From positions 189,603,741 through 189,667,740 of the forward strand of contig CM041465.1 of the NCBI GenBank assembly GCA_023213395.1: 64,000 nucleotides of DNA, in the 5' to 3' direction. The DNA is from Cycas panzhihuaensis (Eukaryota; Cycadophyta). Position numbers and translations under genes: made by a program. Below, piece by piece: positions 49,671 through 60,117 of this stretch; the first letter of the stretch is position 1; every line of letters starts with the position of its first letter. The notes beneath the pieces were generated by a model that was not told the origin of the DNA, made no database searches, and worked only from the letters and a program-made list of their open reading frames with translations.

Positions 49671-50269
49671 TAAGTGTCATTTTTTAAGATAGAATTCATC
49701 TCTTCATTCATAGTTACTTTCTACATTTGGTCTTTAAGTGCCTTCTCAAACATGGAAGACTCAAGACTTTCAAGGACATGAGCCATAAGGGTAAAGCTTA
49801 TAGAGTATCTCATTATAGAAGGCCTCTTTGTAGTTGTAAGAGGAGGAGGAGCATCTTTTAAAAGCTATTGTACCTAAGTAGGAGGTGGCTGAAAACTGGT
49901 GGCTTCCACCTAAAGGTCATCAATTGAAATGAGAGGTAAATTTGTGTTTACTTGAGCGGATGACAAAGAAACTGTTGGAACTGATGATGGCCTAGGAGTG
50001 TAGGAGTAAGCTCATATAGGTGGCTCCAAAGTTTGTCTAAGGGTCAATTGTGATACACTAACTTTATCTTCTACTAAAATTTGATGTGGAGGAGGTATCA
50101 GTTCCTATGGTTTATCAACAAAGATTACATCTTGAGTTATGTAAGCTTGGTTACCAACTGTGTCAAAGACTTTATAGGCTTTAAAACCATACATATAACC
50201 AAGGAAGAAGCACTTAAGGCTCTTGTTGTCAAGCTTCTTCCTATTATCCTTTGGGAAATATTTGTATGT

Positions 50270-50900
50270 CATTCATCTAAAGATCCTTAATTGAGCTACA
50301 GATGGTTTTTGACCTGACCAAGCTTCTTCGGGAGTAATGTTCCACACCACAATTGTGGAACTTATGTTGTTTAGGTAAGTGGTCATGGCAATGGCATCAA
50401 CCCAAAATCTAGTGGTAAGGTTGGCTACATTAAGCATGGATTTCTCTTTATTGATCAAAGTCTGATTCATCCTTTCAGCTACACCATTCTAATGGGGTAT
50501 GTGAGGAGTAGAAAATTGATGCAGGAAGTTATGTTCTTTACAAAAGTTATTAAACTGGTTTGAAATGTATTCACCACCATTATCAGATCTAAGGGTCTTG
50601 ATTCACTTTCATTTTCAACAGTAACTTTGAACTGTTTGAATCTGTCTAAGGCTTGATATTTGTTTCTCAAGTAGTAGACCATACTTTCCTTGATAAGTCA
50701 TTTATGAAGGTAATGAAATACTGGCTAACATTGATAGATTGGGTGGATATAGGGCCACAAATATCAAAATAGACCAACTCTAATGGTTGTGAAGCTCTCC
50801 ATGAATTCTTTGAGGGAAATTTTTTCCTTTGTTACTTTTCCTTTAGGAAGGCCTTATGTCAATTTTAATATCTCTTGATTTTGGGTACATCATATACCAT
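50270..50900 (-). pseudogene. C3 integrase fragment
   Basis: The minus frame 50479-50682 (VYYLRNKYQALDRFKQFKVT) and 50273-50470 (NVANLTTRFWVDAIAMTTYL; TPEEAWSGQKPSVAQLRIFR) match the core and C-terminal parts of Copia integrase. The second Asp motif near 50590 is frameshifted. Confidence 0.75.
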
Positions 50901-51236
50901 TTTAAGCCTAGCCATGAGGTTTAAGCTTTACATATTCAACTAGCCTAGGCATTGATTCCATAGGTGGTCTTTAGATCTATTTGTGATTGCTTCATCTTTT
51001 GAGTAGGAGCATTTTCCTAGTTCATGTATGCAAGGAGACTCTTCCTCAATTACATCCTTTCCCTTATCACATTAAGTTATGTTGGCCATTGAGTAGGATT
51101 CATATTGAGGAGTAGTGGTAAGAGGGATCCCATCTAACCTATATAAGTCACAATCTTCATGTCTTGTAGTCACAAGTTTGCTTGCAGCATAATTTGTAAT
51201 TCTAGAAATGCCCTAGTTAAAGAGGACATCTAAGTT

Positions 51237-51551
51237 CTACTTATCCATTTGGCTAATGGAAAGTAGGTACATCTTCATACTGGGTATAAGGAATATACTA
51301 TTGACGTGATGTATGATATTAGAGTCCTTCAATGTGATAGGTTCCCTACCAATTTTAGTCACACTGTAAATCAAGTTATATCTAAATATGATTATTTGAG
51401 TATTGATTAGTTGGGTTTCTTCTAATATTTTTTTAGAACCTGTCATATGTCTTGTTGCACCAAAATCAAGAAGCCATGTGGTCTCATCAAGCTGTAAGGA
51501 CAATGCTGCAAAATACAAGTTATAGAAGGAGGAGTCCTGACCATCTCCCAT
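51237..51551 (-). pseudogene. C3 protease fragment
   Basis: TTWLLDFGATRHMTGSKK is the Copia retropepsin start with Asp-Phe-Gly where Asp-Ser-Gly is usual. It continues ITLKDSNIIHHVNSIFLIPS. The gag part beyond is lost at the 51.65-kb junction. Confidence 0.8.
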
Positions 51552-51651
51552 ATTGCCACCTTGTTATTGATTATATTGTTAGTTCTTTTTATTCTTGTTT
51601 GGGAACCATTACCTATTTTGAGGTCTTTATCCTTGTGTGGGCCTTGGATTC

Positions 51652-52700
51652 TGGATGCACGTCTACGGGACAATCGCTAAGCTCAGTAGGAATGATGATG
51701 GTCAATGGTGATATTGAAGGTATGGGCAAAAACCTACAAGCAAAGAAAGTATCACGTAGGGCACCCCGTACGCCGGAGCACGAGTTCGGGACCTGCAAAT
51801 GATACCTAATTACCTTGAAATGGCCCTCAATCTAGGAGAGAAAGAGGGAAAATAGAAAGAGTAGCCTGGATAAACTCTAGAGGAAGATCCTCCCACCCTT
51901 GGATGGCCAGAAGGGGAAGAGAGGAGTCCTCAAAGGTTTCCCTATGATGGAGGGAAACAAATGGGGACAATGTAGGCGATAGCCTACGATGCAACTGGGT
52001 TCCTCTTGGTTATTTGACCAAGCAAATAGGGCCAAGAGGAGGAGAGAGAGAAAGGGAATGAGACAACTAAACCAAAGTTTTCTTTAATGATTCAAGAGGT
52101 AAACGAAAAAAGGAAAAGGGGATAGGTGTCATACATGCAAGCAAACAATATCAAATAGAATGAACCAAAAGGGTAAGCTAGGATTCATAGGAGAAGGAAA
52201 GGGAAGAGTAAGTTTCCTATAGGTCCTCTTCCTATGAAGGTCAAGTACATGACATGCAAGCATACAAGCGCAAATAAAAGATAATGTTTCATCTTTTTAC
52301 TTTTATATGACCTACTTAACTAGTATATACATCCTAAACAAAAGTAATAAAGGGAAATGAGAGCTAAAGGAAGGATGTACATACCTGGAAGGTGTAGCGG
52401 CCAGTAGGAGACCTCATCCACATGCAACGTATATCCTTGCGTCAATCCACGGATGCGTAACCAAGTCTTGACGTGAATGACGAGGGTTTCCTTATCTTCC
52501 CCTTTATAAAAAGAAAGCGGAACAGAACTAAGCAAAAGCAAAGAACAAAATAGTAGATCTTACTCGGATCTGGATGTTTTATACCTTTGCGAGAGCACCA
52601 CACTAACCTGCACATGCATGGGCTTATCCCTTCTAAGAAGGGGCTGCAAAAGATAAGCTATGTATATGCAAGTATACATGTGATATTTATGTTAGAGTGT
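51652..52700 (-). repeat. Partial Tat-like LTR, copy A (minus)
   Basis: GC/CpG-rich sequence that, on the minus strand, aligns with the 3' parts of copies L1 and B: shared anchors are GGGGAAGRTAAGGAARCCC, the 40-nt block at 51753-51792, and the line CCCTCCCACCCTTGG...AAGGGGAAGAG. The left end (TGGATGCACG, about 51652) abuts Copia C3. On the right it is cut at 52700 by copy L1 in the opposite orientation. The remainder of this LTR and its element are not visible. Confidence 0.7.
51753..51792 (-). other. Conserved 40-nt block, copy A
   Basis: On the minus strand it follows tatcatttgcag and contains CCCGAACTCGTGCTCCGGCG. Homologous blocks lie at 55087-55124 and 56828-56867. A short GTGC-TCCG-GCGT stem-loop is possible through G-T pairs. 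Confidence 0.75.
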
Positions 52701-53196
52701 TGTTTCCCAGCAACTGGGAATGGACTCCAGACGCATCGACGCAGGTTTGTTCAGGTATATTTTCTTACTTTTCTTGCCTATGTTTGATTGAGGGTATTTA
52801 AAGTAGGTTGCTAGACATATGCCTGCCTGCACACATTGCTTTTCTACTTGGTCATTATGCATGTGCCTACGGCACGCCTTCAGCCTATGACGACTCACAT
52901 CGGGGGCATTCCTCAGTGAATGCTACACCCCGTATGGCGTACAACCACCCACGGTGTCCCCACGGTGTCCCGGGATGTTTCCATCAGTTTTATTTGTTCT
53001 TGTTATGACATGTTGCTTATGTTGCAGTCCTTTCTATGTCCGATTTAATCCTTTGTTAGGACTCTTTGCATTGTTTTGGGTACTTGCCCCACTACCTGGG
53101 CATCCCCTCAACTGGTCTGACTCATGTTTAGCCTCTGTTTTTTCCTCAAAACTGGGTATTTCTGCTCATTTTTCTCTTTTTTTAATTGCAGGCTAA

Positions 53197-53230
53197 TACC
53201 GCGGTAAACTTAGCGGTACTGCAAAGTTTG
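53197..53230. repeat. Palindromic module in L1 LTR
   Basis: TACCGCGGTA (53197-53206) is a perfect palindrome. The following aaacttagcggtactgcaaa matches the left arm of the 34-bp palindrome at 61107-61140, with a degraded right arm. Confidence 0.75.
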
Positions 53231-54856
53231 TCATTGTACGATTGTTTAAAATTTAAAAAAGAGAACCACGCGACAATTTTTTGCCGAAACTACCGTGGTT
53301 TCATTTGATTGAGACGCATACGACATCCCCAACGCTCACCGTGAACAGAGGATAAAGGGAATTTTCCTCCCTATTTTTGGGACTTTTTGGCCATTTTTCA
53401 AACTTCCAAGAAGAATTCCTAAAATTTACACAAGGAAAACACACGTAAACAAAACTTCATGCACAAAGAATCGAACAAGGTGAAGTGAGCTGCCATTAAC
53501 TGGATCTTGTAGGGCCATTCACGCCCCTACTACTCTCACACCGACTCCATTCTTCTTGCGGTGTGCTCGTGATTCAAGAGTCTTCTTCATCCAAAAAGCT
53601 TTTTCAAGGATCAACTCCAAAGCTCTAAACTTGCAAGGAGCTTCCTTCATCCATGCCCTAGCAAGAACTACTCATAACCAGCCTCTGTTTGTCATCTATC
53701 GTCATTGTTCCAAGTGGCAGAGTGCATGCTTAATCTCTCCATACAAGGTACTCCTTAGTTTTTACTTGCATTTCTTATTTTTTTCTACTTGCAACTCCTT
53801 GGGTCTTTACTTACAACTTTCTTATTTTTACTAGCAAGTAGTTCATTCATTTCGTTTTTCTGTTTTACCTCTTTTACTTCTAAATGAAAGTGATCCTAGT
53901 TAGTCATAGCTATCCCACAGTGTTTCCCTAAATTAGAGGTACTTTCCCGGTGTTTCCTTGGAGCCCTCCATTTTCTCTAAGCTCTCCTTCACTCTTTCCC
54001 TAGTTAGCAGGTGTAAGGGCGTATACACGAGGATTTGAGGGAGGTAGGCGGGGTTCCGTCCCCCATTGCTGTCCTTCTCCCCAAGGGTTTCGTCCCTTGT
54101 CCTCTTCCCCTTGCCATACATGCTTTCTTAAGGAACGGGCTAAGGGAGTTTAGGAGATTTGGTTAGAGCATTCTGATTGGCATAGATACCCGCCACTACC
54201 CGCTGCTGCCTAGTGTTTCCTTCCCGAATTCCGTGGAGTCCTCCCGTGGGTGAGTTAGCCATCCCGAGGCTATACTCAGTTCCATTTCATATGTTTTACG
54301 GTACATGGTGGTGTCAGTGTTTCTTGTACGCTTTTATTTCGTTTTGCTATATTCTGATGCATAGTTTAGATCTTAATTTTGGTTGATTTCAGTTTATACA
54401 TATACATATATTTCTTGGTAGATCTTGTGGCCTCTCTTCCGAGAGGAAGGTGTCTTTCTTACTTGTTTGTAGGATCGTGCATTGGCGGAAGTGATACGTG
54501 GGATGAGCCCGTTGCCGGTTAGCCCCCACACGGTACTTCTCTTTCTTAGTTTCAAGCTTCTTTTCTGTTCCTTTCGTTTCATCTAGTTTAGCATGCTCAA
54601 GGGGAGGTAAGTGGACCCCTCTACCACCACCGATCGGCCTTGCATACGCGGAGAAAGGAGAAAGAAGGAGTGGGACTTAGAGAGACAAGCCGCACCTCTA
54701 CTCAAACGCTAGATCCAGGTATTCCCCTCACTTCCCGCGTGTTTCCTTTTATGCTATTCCTTTTTTCATGCATTTGTCTAAATAGATAGGAAAAGATAAA
54801 AGAACATAAAGGATAAAAAGGGGAAAGCACTTATCTTCTTGCATTATTTTCTACTT

Positions 54857-54863
54857 TATATAG
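54857..54863 (+). promoter_or_regulatory. Candidate TATA box of the L1 LTR
   Basis: TATATAG in a locally AT-rich stretch, about 355 bp before the LTR end; a plausible U3/R boundary region. Confidence 0.5.
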
Positions 54864-55086
54864 CATAGCATAGATAGCCCATTTGTATCGAACTCGAGCC
54901 ACCCTTTCATCGCACCTTTCACCACATCTGCTTGCATATTGGATTAGTTGCCCCTATCTTCATTGCCTTCTCATTGCCTCGAGAAGACGCAACACGCAAG
55001 GCGTTTCCTTTCCTTCCTGACCATCCGAAGGGTAAGAAGGCTTTGTTTTTTGCACGGCTACCTGGAAGTAACTAGGCACCTTGCAG

Positions 55087-55124
55087 TCCCGAACCTGCGC
55101 TCCGGCGCACGGACGTCCTGCGAG
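55087..55124 (+). other. Conserved 38-nt block, copy L1
   Basis: Preceded by ccttgcag and followed by gtgaga, i.e. bounded like an exon. Contains CCCGAACCTGCGCTCCGGCG; TGCGC-TCCG-GCGCA can form a stem-loop. Confidence 0.8.
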
Positions 55125-55216
55125 GTGAGATCCTCACTGCCTAGCTTAGTTAGCATAGTGCCTTTTTATATCCCTTTGCTAGACGTAGGATCATCGCCCC
55201 ATAGCGAGCATTTCAC

Positions 55217-55234
55217 TGGCGACCATACTGGGGA
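55217..55234 (+). promoter_or_regulatory. L1 primer-binding site (non-Met type)
   Basis: TGGCGACCATACTGGGGA resembles the TGGCG...GGGGA primer sites of Tat/Athila-type gypsy elements and differs clearly from the initiator-Met sites used by all other elements here. Confidence 0.65.
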
Positions 55235-55368
55235 CTGCCAGTAAGGGAGCTAAATTCGCTTCCCCTTCTTGTCGGTGTTCTTGCCTCTAGGTAGTTTCAT
55301 ATTCTATGTTTTCAGTTGGGCACCCCCCAACGTGCTTGTATCACTTTCCTTCTTTTCCTCTTTTGTTT

Positions 55369-55445
55369 CTTCTAACAATGCTCGCAAAGGCGTTGCATGC
55401 GACGTTTCTTGTGTCGTTTGCGAGGTTTGCCACCATTGTTAGAAG
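55369..55445 (+). repeat. Leader hairpin upstream of gag
   Basis: cttctaacaatg (55369-55380) pairs with cattgttagaag (55434-55445), and ctcgcaaa (55381-55388) with tttgcgag (55417-55424): a 20-bp stem interrupted by a 9-base bulge. It lies between primer site and gag, where packaging/dimerisation signals often sit. Confidence 0.85.
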
Positions 55446-55489
55446 ACCAATCGCCTCGTTCCCTTCCGTCGTCGAACCCCGATTCGACA

Positions 55490-56746
55490 ATGGAAGGTTA
55501 CCCGTCCGATTGGGCTTACCATACCATGACTTCGGGAACTCAAGAGTTCCCCGCATCTATTTCAGAATCTGTCCATGAGAGCGATGATTCCATCTACTAT
55601 CCAGATGACCAATTCCATTCGGATGACTTTCGTCCTTCCGCTAATGCAACGGGAGATTCATCTCCTCACGAGACTCACCATCTCATGGGTGAGCCTTATG
55701 AGGAGCATCTTGAGGGATCCCCTACTTTTGAGATCCCGTCGACTTCGTATGGCTACGAGGATACCCCTCCCGCTGACGTAGTTGAGGCGATTAGCGAGTA
55801 CTTTAGAACAACTCGCCGCTAGCAGCACCCTAGATGGTTTGAAGAAGTGTTGCGTAATGTAGCATCTTCCTCATCCATCCCTGCGCCTTCTACAACAATT
55901 GATGCTTCTGCTCGTGCATACTCATCCTATGACGTGTCTACCCTGGCTCCCAGGGCAAGCATTGCACCACCTGCTTCTAGTCGTGGTCCTACTTCTTTAA
56001 GACCTGTTCGTTGCGTGTCCTTTCCCCAACTCGGGGTCAGCATACCGCTTCCGAGTTAAACGCATATGCCACCTTCGAATGTGGCACATGCGTTTCCTAG
56101 TAGGCCTTAAGGTCCTACTAGTGCTGCCATCGTTAACAATGTAGGACCTACTCCTACATACATTCAAAACTCTGCTAGTGGTCCTTCCCTTTACCTGCCC
56201 CCAGGTTACACATCTCAACCTTGAGGGCAAGCTAGGGGAAACCATCTCCTTGTCTATGGAGTGGACCCGTTGCACCCATATGGAGTTGCACCGCCTACGA
56301 GTGGCCCATATGGGCAAAACCCGGTCCCTCACCCTTCGTTCCCATCGTCTAGCGCAACTCCCATTGCTGCGTCATCGCAAGGGAGCATACCTCCCTTCCA
56401 GAGCGTTTACCCACAACCCCCTTTCCAATAAGGGGCGTTTTCCCAAGGAGGAATGGGTTTACCACCCCCATCTATTCACTTACCGGTCGTCGATCCATTA
56501 GCCCAAGCGAGGACACATCCTTTCGTGGACTATAGGTCGACGCCATTGTCTGTTGAGGCGCTAAGGACTAACTTGCTGCCTCACCCTCCTGAAGTTCCCA
56601 AATTTGACGGAACTTCGTCGCAAGACCCAACCGAGCATGTATGCAGTTTCTCTATGGCGTGCATCGATTATTGGGCTTACGACCATATCCTTATGAAGCT
56701 TTTTCCGCGATCCTTATAGGGCGATGCCCTTGGACGCGCTGCTACG
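55490..56746 (+). pseudogene. L1 gag (single frame, six stops)
   Basis: One reading frame runs from ATG 55490 (an upstream in-frame ATG is at 55397) through an acidic N-terminus (MEGYPSDWAYHTMTSGTQEF) and a long Pro/Ser-rich linker. It ends in the capsid-like core PHPPEVPKFDGTSSQDPTEH, then HILMKLFPRSL*GDAL, typical of Ty3/gypsy gag. Six in-frame stops (two TAG, three TAA, one TGA) interrupt it. The homology breaks off after GDAL at about 56735-56746, where LTR copy B begins. Confidence 0.82.
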
Positions 56747-56827
56747 TGATAACTACCTAACTGATAGGTGTAAGGATGAGTGAGTGGTGGAATGGTAGAA
56801 GGTGGGACCTAAAAGGTGGGTAACTAC

Positions 56828-56867
56828 CACGCAGAGCGCCCCGTGCGCTGGAGCGCGAGTTCGGGAT
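56828..56867 (-). other. Conserved 40-nt block, copy B
   Basis: On the minus strand preceded by ctccattgcag and followed by gtagtt. Contains CCCGAACTCGCGCTCCAGCG; GCGC-TCCA-GCGC stem-loop. Confidence 0.8.
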
Positions 56868-58783
56868 CTGCAATGGAGTATGGCTACTACCGGGTGACCC
56901 TTCACCGCTTCGAACAAGGGGTGAAGGTGCGTAGGGAAAACCTGGGTGACCTGGGAATAGGACCCTCCCACCCTTGGGTGCCCAAGGGGAAGAGAAGGCC
57001 TAATGGAGACAGGGCAAGAGCAATCCTACACAACCTAACCGGATACACGAGTGATGCAGGAAGCAAGGCACTCGTGTGGTTAAGGAGAGAGAAGGAAAGG
57101 TAGGGGAGAGGAGGACTCCTACAATCTTTCCTACGAATGATAAAGATGCATGAAACAAGACAAAAGAATAGCAAACAAGTACCAAACCAATTTTCCCCTT
57201 TTATCCTTCAGTGTACTAATTACTACGAAAGAAATAAAAGGAAAAGAAAGGGTAGCGGAGGGGAAACGAACGTGCACCGGAGCGAAGGCGCGAGATGAAG
57301 TAACCTTCTCGAGGAGCACCACCACTCCAAGCAGTCTTGGATGCGAGATATTGCATGGACGAAGAGGGGGCTTCCTTACCTTCCCCAGCAAATCAAATGC
57401 AATACCAAGAAAGAAAGGAAACACCAACTAAGAAATGAAATAGCATGAAAACATAACGCATATGAAGGTGCTTACCGGTAGTTAGGCCCACGGGCGACGC
57501 ACTCCACGCTTCCCAAGTACCTGTAAGCAATAGCGATCTCTTTCTCTTCCCGAAGGAAGAGCACTAACATGCAATACAAAAACTCTAACAATATATGGCT
57601 AAATAGCATAAACGAGAATCTGAATATACATGCGTTAGTACTAATCCAACAATAAAAGAAAGTGACCAAAGTGAAAGTAAATGATTGGGTAAGCCTCGGA
57701 GTGGCCTACCTCCCACAAATGATGCCCACACCTCCCCCCAAGAGCCACGAGGCAGCGAGGGGAAAGTCAAGAGCAAGGGCTGGAAAATGGCGGCAAAAAG
57801 GGGCAAAGAAAGGCCCAAGAGTACCCACGGCGAACCGGGATGCTATGAGGAGCAAACCGGATGACACGGGGAAGAAAGGTGGAGCAAGAAAACCAGTGGT
57901 TGGGACTTATGAGTGATGCCCAAACCTGGGCAAAAGGTTCCAAATCACGCAACTTGTGGCAGTATGGGTTTGGGCAACCAAAGGAGCCTTCAAACCCTTG
58001 TTTGCAAGCCAAGGGCAGCACGGGGCGAGAGGGAGGTTTTGAGGGGCTAAGAGCCGCCTAGGGAGCGTGGAAGGTGGTACGGAATCCACCCAACTCCTCT
58101 CCAAAACCTATGCAACCCCTCCACACCGCTGCCTTGGACAAAGAACGCAGTAAGGAGCATAGGGAGAGTGGTATAACAGCCCCCAAAAAGGAGGACAACC
58201 AACTCTCAAGCAACAAATAAGAGCAAACAAGCTGAAGCAAGAAAATCACAAGAAAAACGAGCATAAACAAGGAATACCTGGAGAGAAGAGGCGAGGGGTT
58301 TGCCTCAGCCAAAGGGAAGCGGAGAGGGACTGATAAATCAACCCAGATCTGAAGTAGAGCAGGTTTGAGGCCCTGCTACGGAGGTGTGACGGAAACACTG
58401 CATTGGGGCGCTATGGATCGCCTGGGTGAAGACCTACTGAAACCACTTCAAAGGAGCCTCTCCAAGGCTTGAGGGGCCGGGAGAATGTGTCACCATGCTA
58501 AAAGAGAGTCAAGGTCAGATGAAGGGTGCGTGTCTAGTTGATGCAAAGAACAATGTAGAGAAGCAGAAAGGAGAGTGTTTCCTTGAGAGCAATTCCAAAA
58601 GTGAGCAAAAAGATCCTTGAAAATGAGCCAAAAAGGGCTTAAGTACTCAAGCAAAACCCTAAAGTGTGCGATTAGGGCGCAGCTAGAAGAGAAATAAAGC
58701 GCGAGCCAATATCGCGGCGCTTCATCAATAAATGCGAAATTGCCACGACGGATTTTTAAAAACAACCTGAGACAGTCATTATC

Positions 58784-58826
58784 GGAATATTCGGCATCGC
58801 GAATATTCCTGGCCATGAATATTCCG
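58784..58826. repeat. Palindromic module in LTR B
   Basis: GGAATATTCG (58784-58793) and CGAATATTCC (58800-58809) form a perfect 10-bp inverted repeat with a 6-base loop; a further gaatattcc follows at about 58817. It sits about 490 bp from the LTR start, the same place as the different palindrome in L1. Confidence 0.85.
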
Positions 58827-59298
58827 GCAGATGCGAAAAACCCAATGACGCGCTTAGGGTCAGAGTGGGGCCATCAACCACCAAAGTTAGGCGCGACTAG
58901 AAAGGCTAACATAACGCTAAAACACCTACCCGGGAGCAATCCAACCAACAAAACGGGTCCAAAGGAGCAAAAATAGGGCTCGAGTGGGGTGGCAAGTTGA
59001 TCAAACGATGATGAGTCATCACACCAAGTGAGGTGGCGCAAACCTAATGGATCCCGGAGCAAGGAGGCGGATGCGAAGTAATACGGTCACTGTGGTGCCA
59101 CACTCGCTGGGAGTGTGCCCCTGCTATAGTCATCATAGGCTAAAATAAGTGTGGACGACTACAAGGTCACCCACAAAGTCATACACATGCAGATACGCAA
59201 GCAAACATCCAGTAAAAGAAAGCGATGATAATGCGAGAGACATACCTGCACTTACCTGAGTCGGTGATTCCGTATCCATTCCCGAAAGCTGGGAAACA

Positions 59299-59694
59299 TC
59301 GCCTTGGCAAGAAAGCCTCGCCGCCGGGCCCGGTGCGATGGTGAATGCCGCAACACAACCTGTCGAGTACATGTGTATAGATATATCAATCAAGATCATA
59401 ACAGAGGCAAGGGTGCTTGCATGAGTGTCGTGGCGGGGACGTGGATACGAGAACGGCGGTGGAGACCACATAGGGCCGCCATGGGCCACCTGGAAACCGA
59501 CTGGAAGAACGAGACAGGTGAGGGGGCTGCCCCCACCACAAAGGATGCAAAGGAACATGCATAGCTAAATAAAGAACAAATAGTGGGTACCATAGTTTTA
59601 CCTCATTAGTAACCCAGTTTCAGAGGTGCGAACGGATCGCAAAGCAAAGTGACAGATGACCTAGGGCTTGGGCGACGGGAAGGCCATGCAAGCC
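59299..59694 (-). other. Spacer between RNase H ORF and LTR B
   Basis: Moderately GC-rich, no recognisable coding sequence. Overlapping open frames on both strands look like composition effects. Confidence 0.4.
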
Positions 59695-60117
59695 TCAGGG
59701 ACGGTCAGCAAGAAGGGAGAGGCGGCGCTCAAGGATGAGGCGAACAAGGCTATTTGCCTCAGCGTTGAGGGCCCGAGGGATATGCTGGATATCGACAGAA
59801 GAAAAGCGGGCCAGGAGGGACCTGGCAACAGAAGCAAGAGTCCTCAAGTGAGGGCATCGCACCTGGTAAACCTGGGTGAGATGAGACACCACGACTTGAG
59901 AGTCGCAAAGCAAAACAATGGGTCCGTGATGGAAACGGAGAGCATCGGTAAGGGCTTCAATAACAGCTGTATACTCAGCTTCGTTGTTGGTAGCCTCTGG
60001 GAGGAAGATCCCAGAGCGGAGGAGATCATGTCCAGAAGGGCTGCGGAGGATCCATGCAGCGGCAGAAGGTCCAGGGTTACCGCGGCTTCCGCCGTCGGTA
60101 AAGATGTAGACAGACAT
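59695..60117 (-). CDS. Stand-alone RNase H type I ORF (140 aa)
   Basis: An intact minus-strand ORF from ATG 60117. MSVYIFTDGGSRGNPGPSAA (first Asp) is followed by ATNNEAEYTAVIEAL (Glu), VLLCDSQVVVSHLTQVYQV (second Asp) and HIPRALNAEANSLV. In the last motif Asn replaces the expected fourth acidic residue (AEAD). The domain fills the ORF with no RT or integrase attached. The TDGGSRGNPGP and NNEAEY wording resembles prokaryotic/archaeal-like RNase HI, the kind reported as an additional RNase H in some plant Tat elements. It would degrade RNA in RNA:DNA hybrids; the Asn may weaken activity. Divergent neighbour: the PMD-like gene. Confidence 0.82.
   Translation of the reverse strand: MSVYIFTDGGSRGNPGPSAAAWILRSPSGHDLLRSGIFLPEATNNEAEYTAVIEALTDALRFHHGPIVLLCDSQVVVSHLTQVYQVRCPHLRTLASVARSLLARFSSVDIQHIPRALNAEANSLVRLILERRLSLLADRP

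Larger units (their letters stand above)
47842..51651 (-). mobile_element. Truncated Copia element C3
   Basis: Minus-strand order right to left: protease (51237-51551), integrase (50270-50900), RT (49150-49670 and on), RNase H (48230-48800), then a purine-rich tract and a probable 3' LTR ending at 48219. The left LTR end (about 47842) is a guess. On the right it is cut off at about 51651 by a GC-rich Tat-like LTR, so most of gag, the primer site and the 5' LTR are missing. Many stops. Confidence 0.75.
52701..55215 (+). repeat. L1 5' LTR (about 2.5 kb)
   Basis: Starts TGTTTCCCAGC, ends GCATTTCA one base before the primer site; 2515 bp, close to copy B (2552 bp). Shared anchors with B in order: TGTTTCCCAGC...GGGAATGG, tttttggc.catttttcaa, the palindromic module near +500, ccgttgccggttagc-like text, and the conserved block at 55087. 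CpG-rich. The left terminus is inferred from the B alignment and the break with copy A. Confidence 0.72.
52701..56746 (+). mobile_element. Tat-like Ty3/gypsy element L1 (5' part)
   Basis: Long 5' LTR (52701-55215), a non-Met primer site at 55217, a leader with a hairpin, then gag up to about 56746, where LTR copy B in the opposite orientation interrupts it. Long LTRs, Arg/Asp-type primer site and gag wording fit the Tat lineage of Ty3/gypsy. The rest of this element would lie beyond the inserted element, outside the window. Confidence 0.75.
56747..59298 (-). repeat. LTR copy B (minus)
   Basis: On the minus strand it begins TGTTTCCCAGC (at 59298) and ends GTTATCA (56747); 2552 bp. It aligns to L1 throughout, with moderate divergence and many indels. 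It does not look like a simple solo LTR: flanking pentamers ctacg and tcgcc do not match. Confidence 0.7.

Noticed and set aside
55341-55556. Minus-strand open frame opposite L1 leader and gag start
   Set aside because: Shadow of the gag frame and the leader hairpin; gag on the plus strand is supported by motif and context.
56747-59298. Copy B as a solo LTR
   Set aside because: Flanking pentamers ctacg and tcgcc do not match, and same-strand integrase lies to the right, so a 3' LTR of an element extending right is the better reading, though not proven.
59133-59593. Overlapping open frames on both strands between RNase H ORF and LTR B
   Set aside because: Stop-poor because of GC-rich composition; no motif on either strand.
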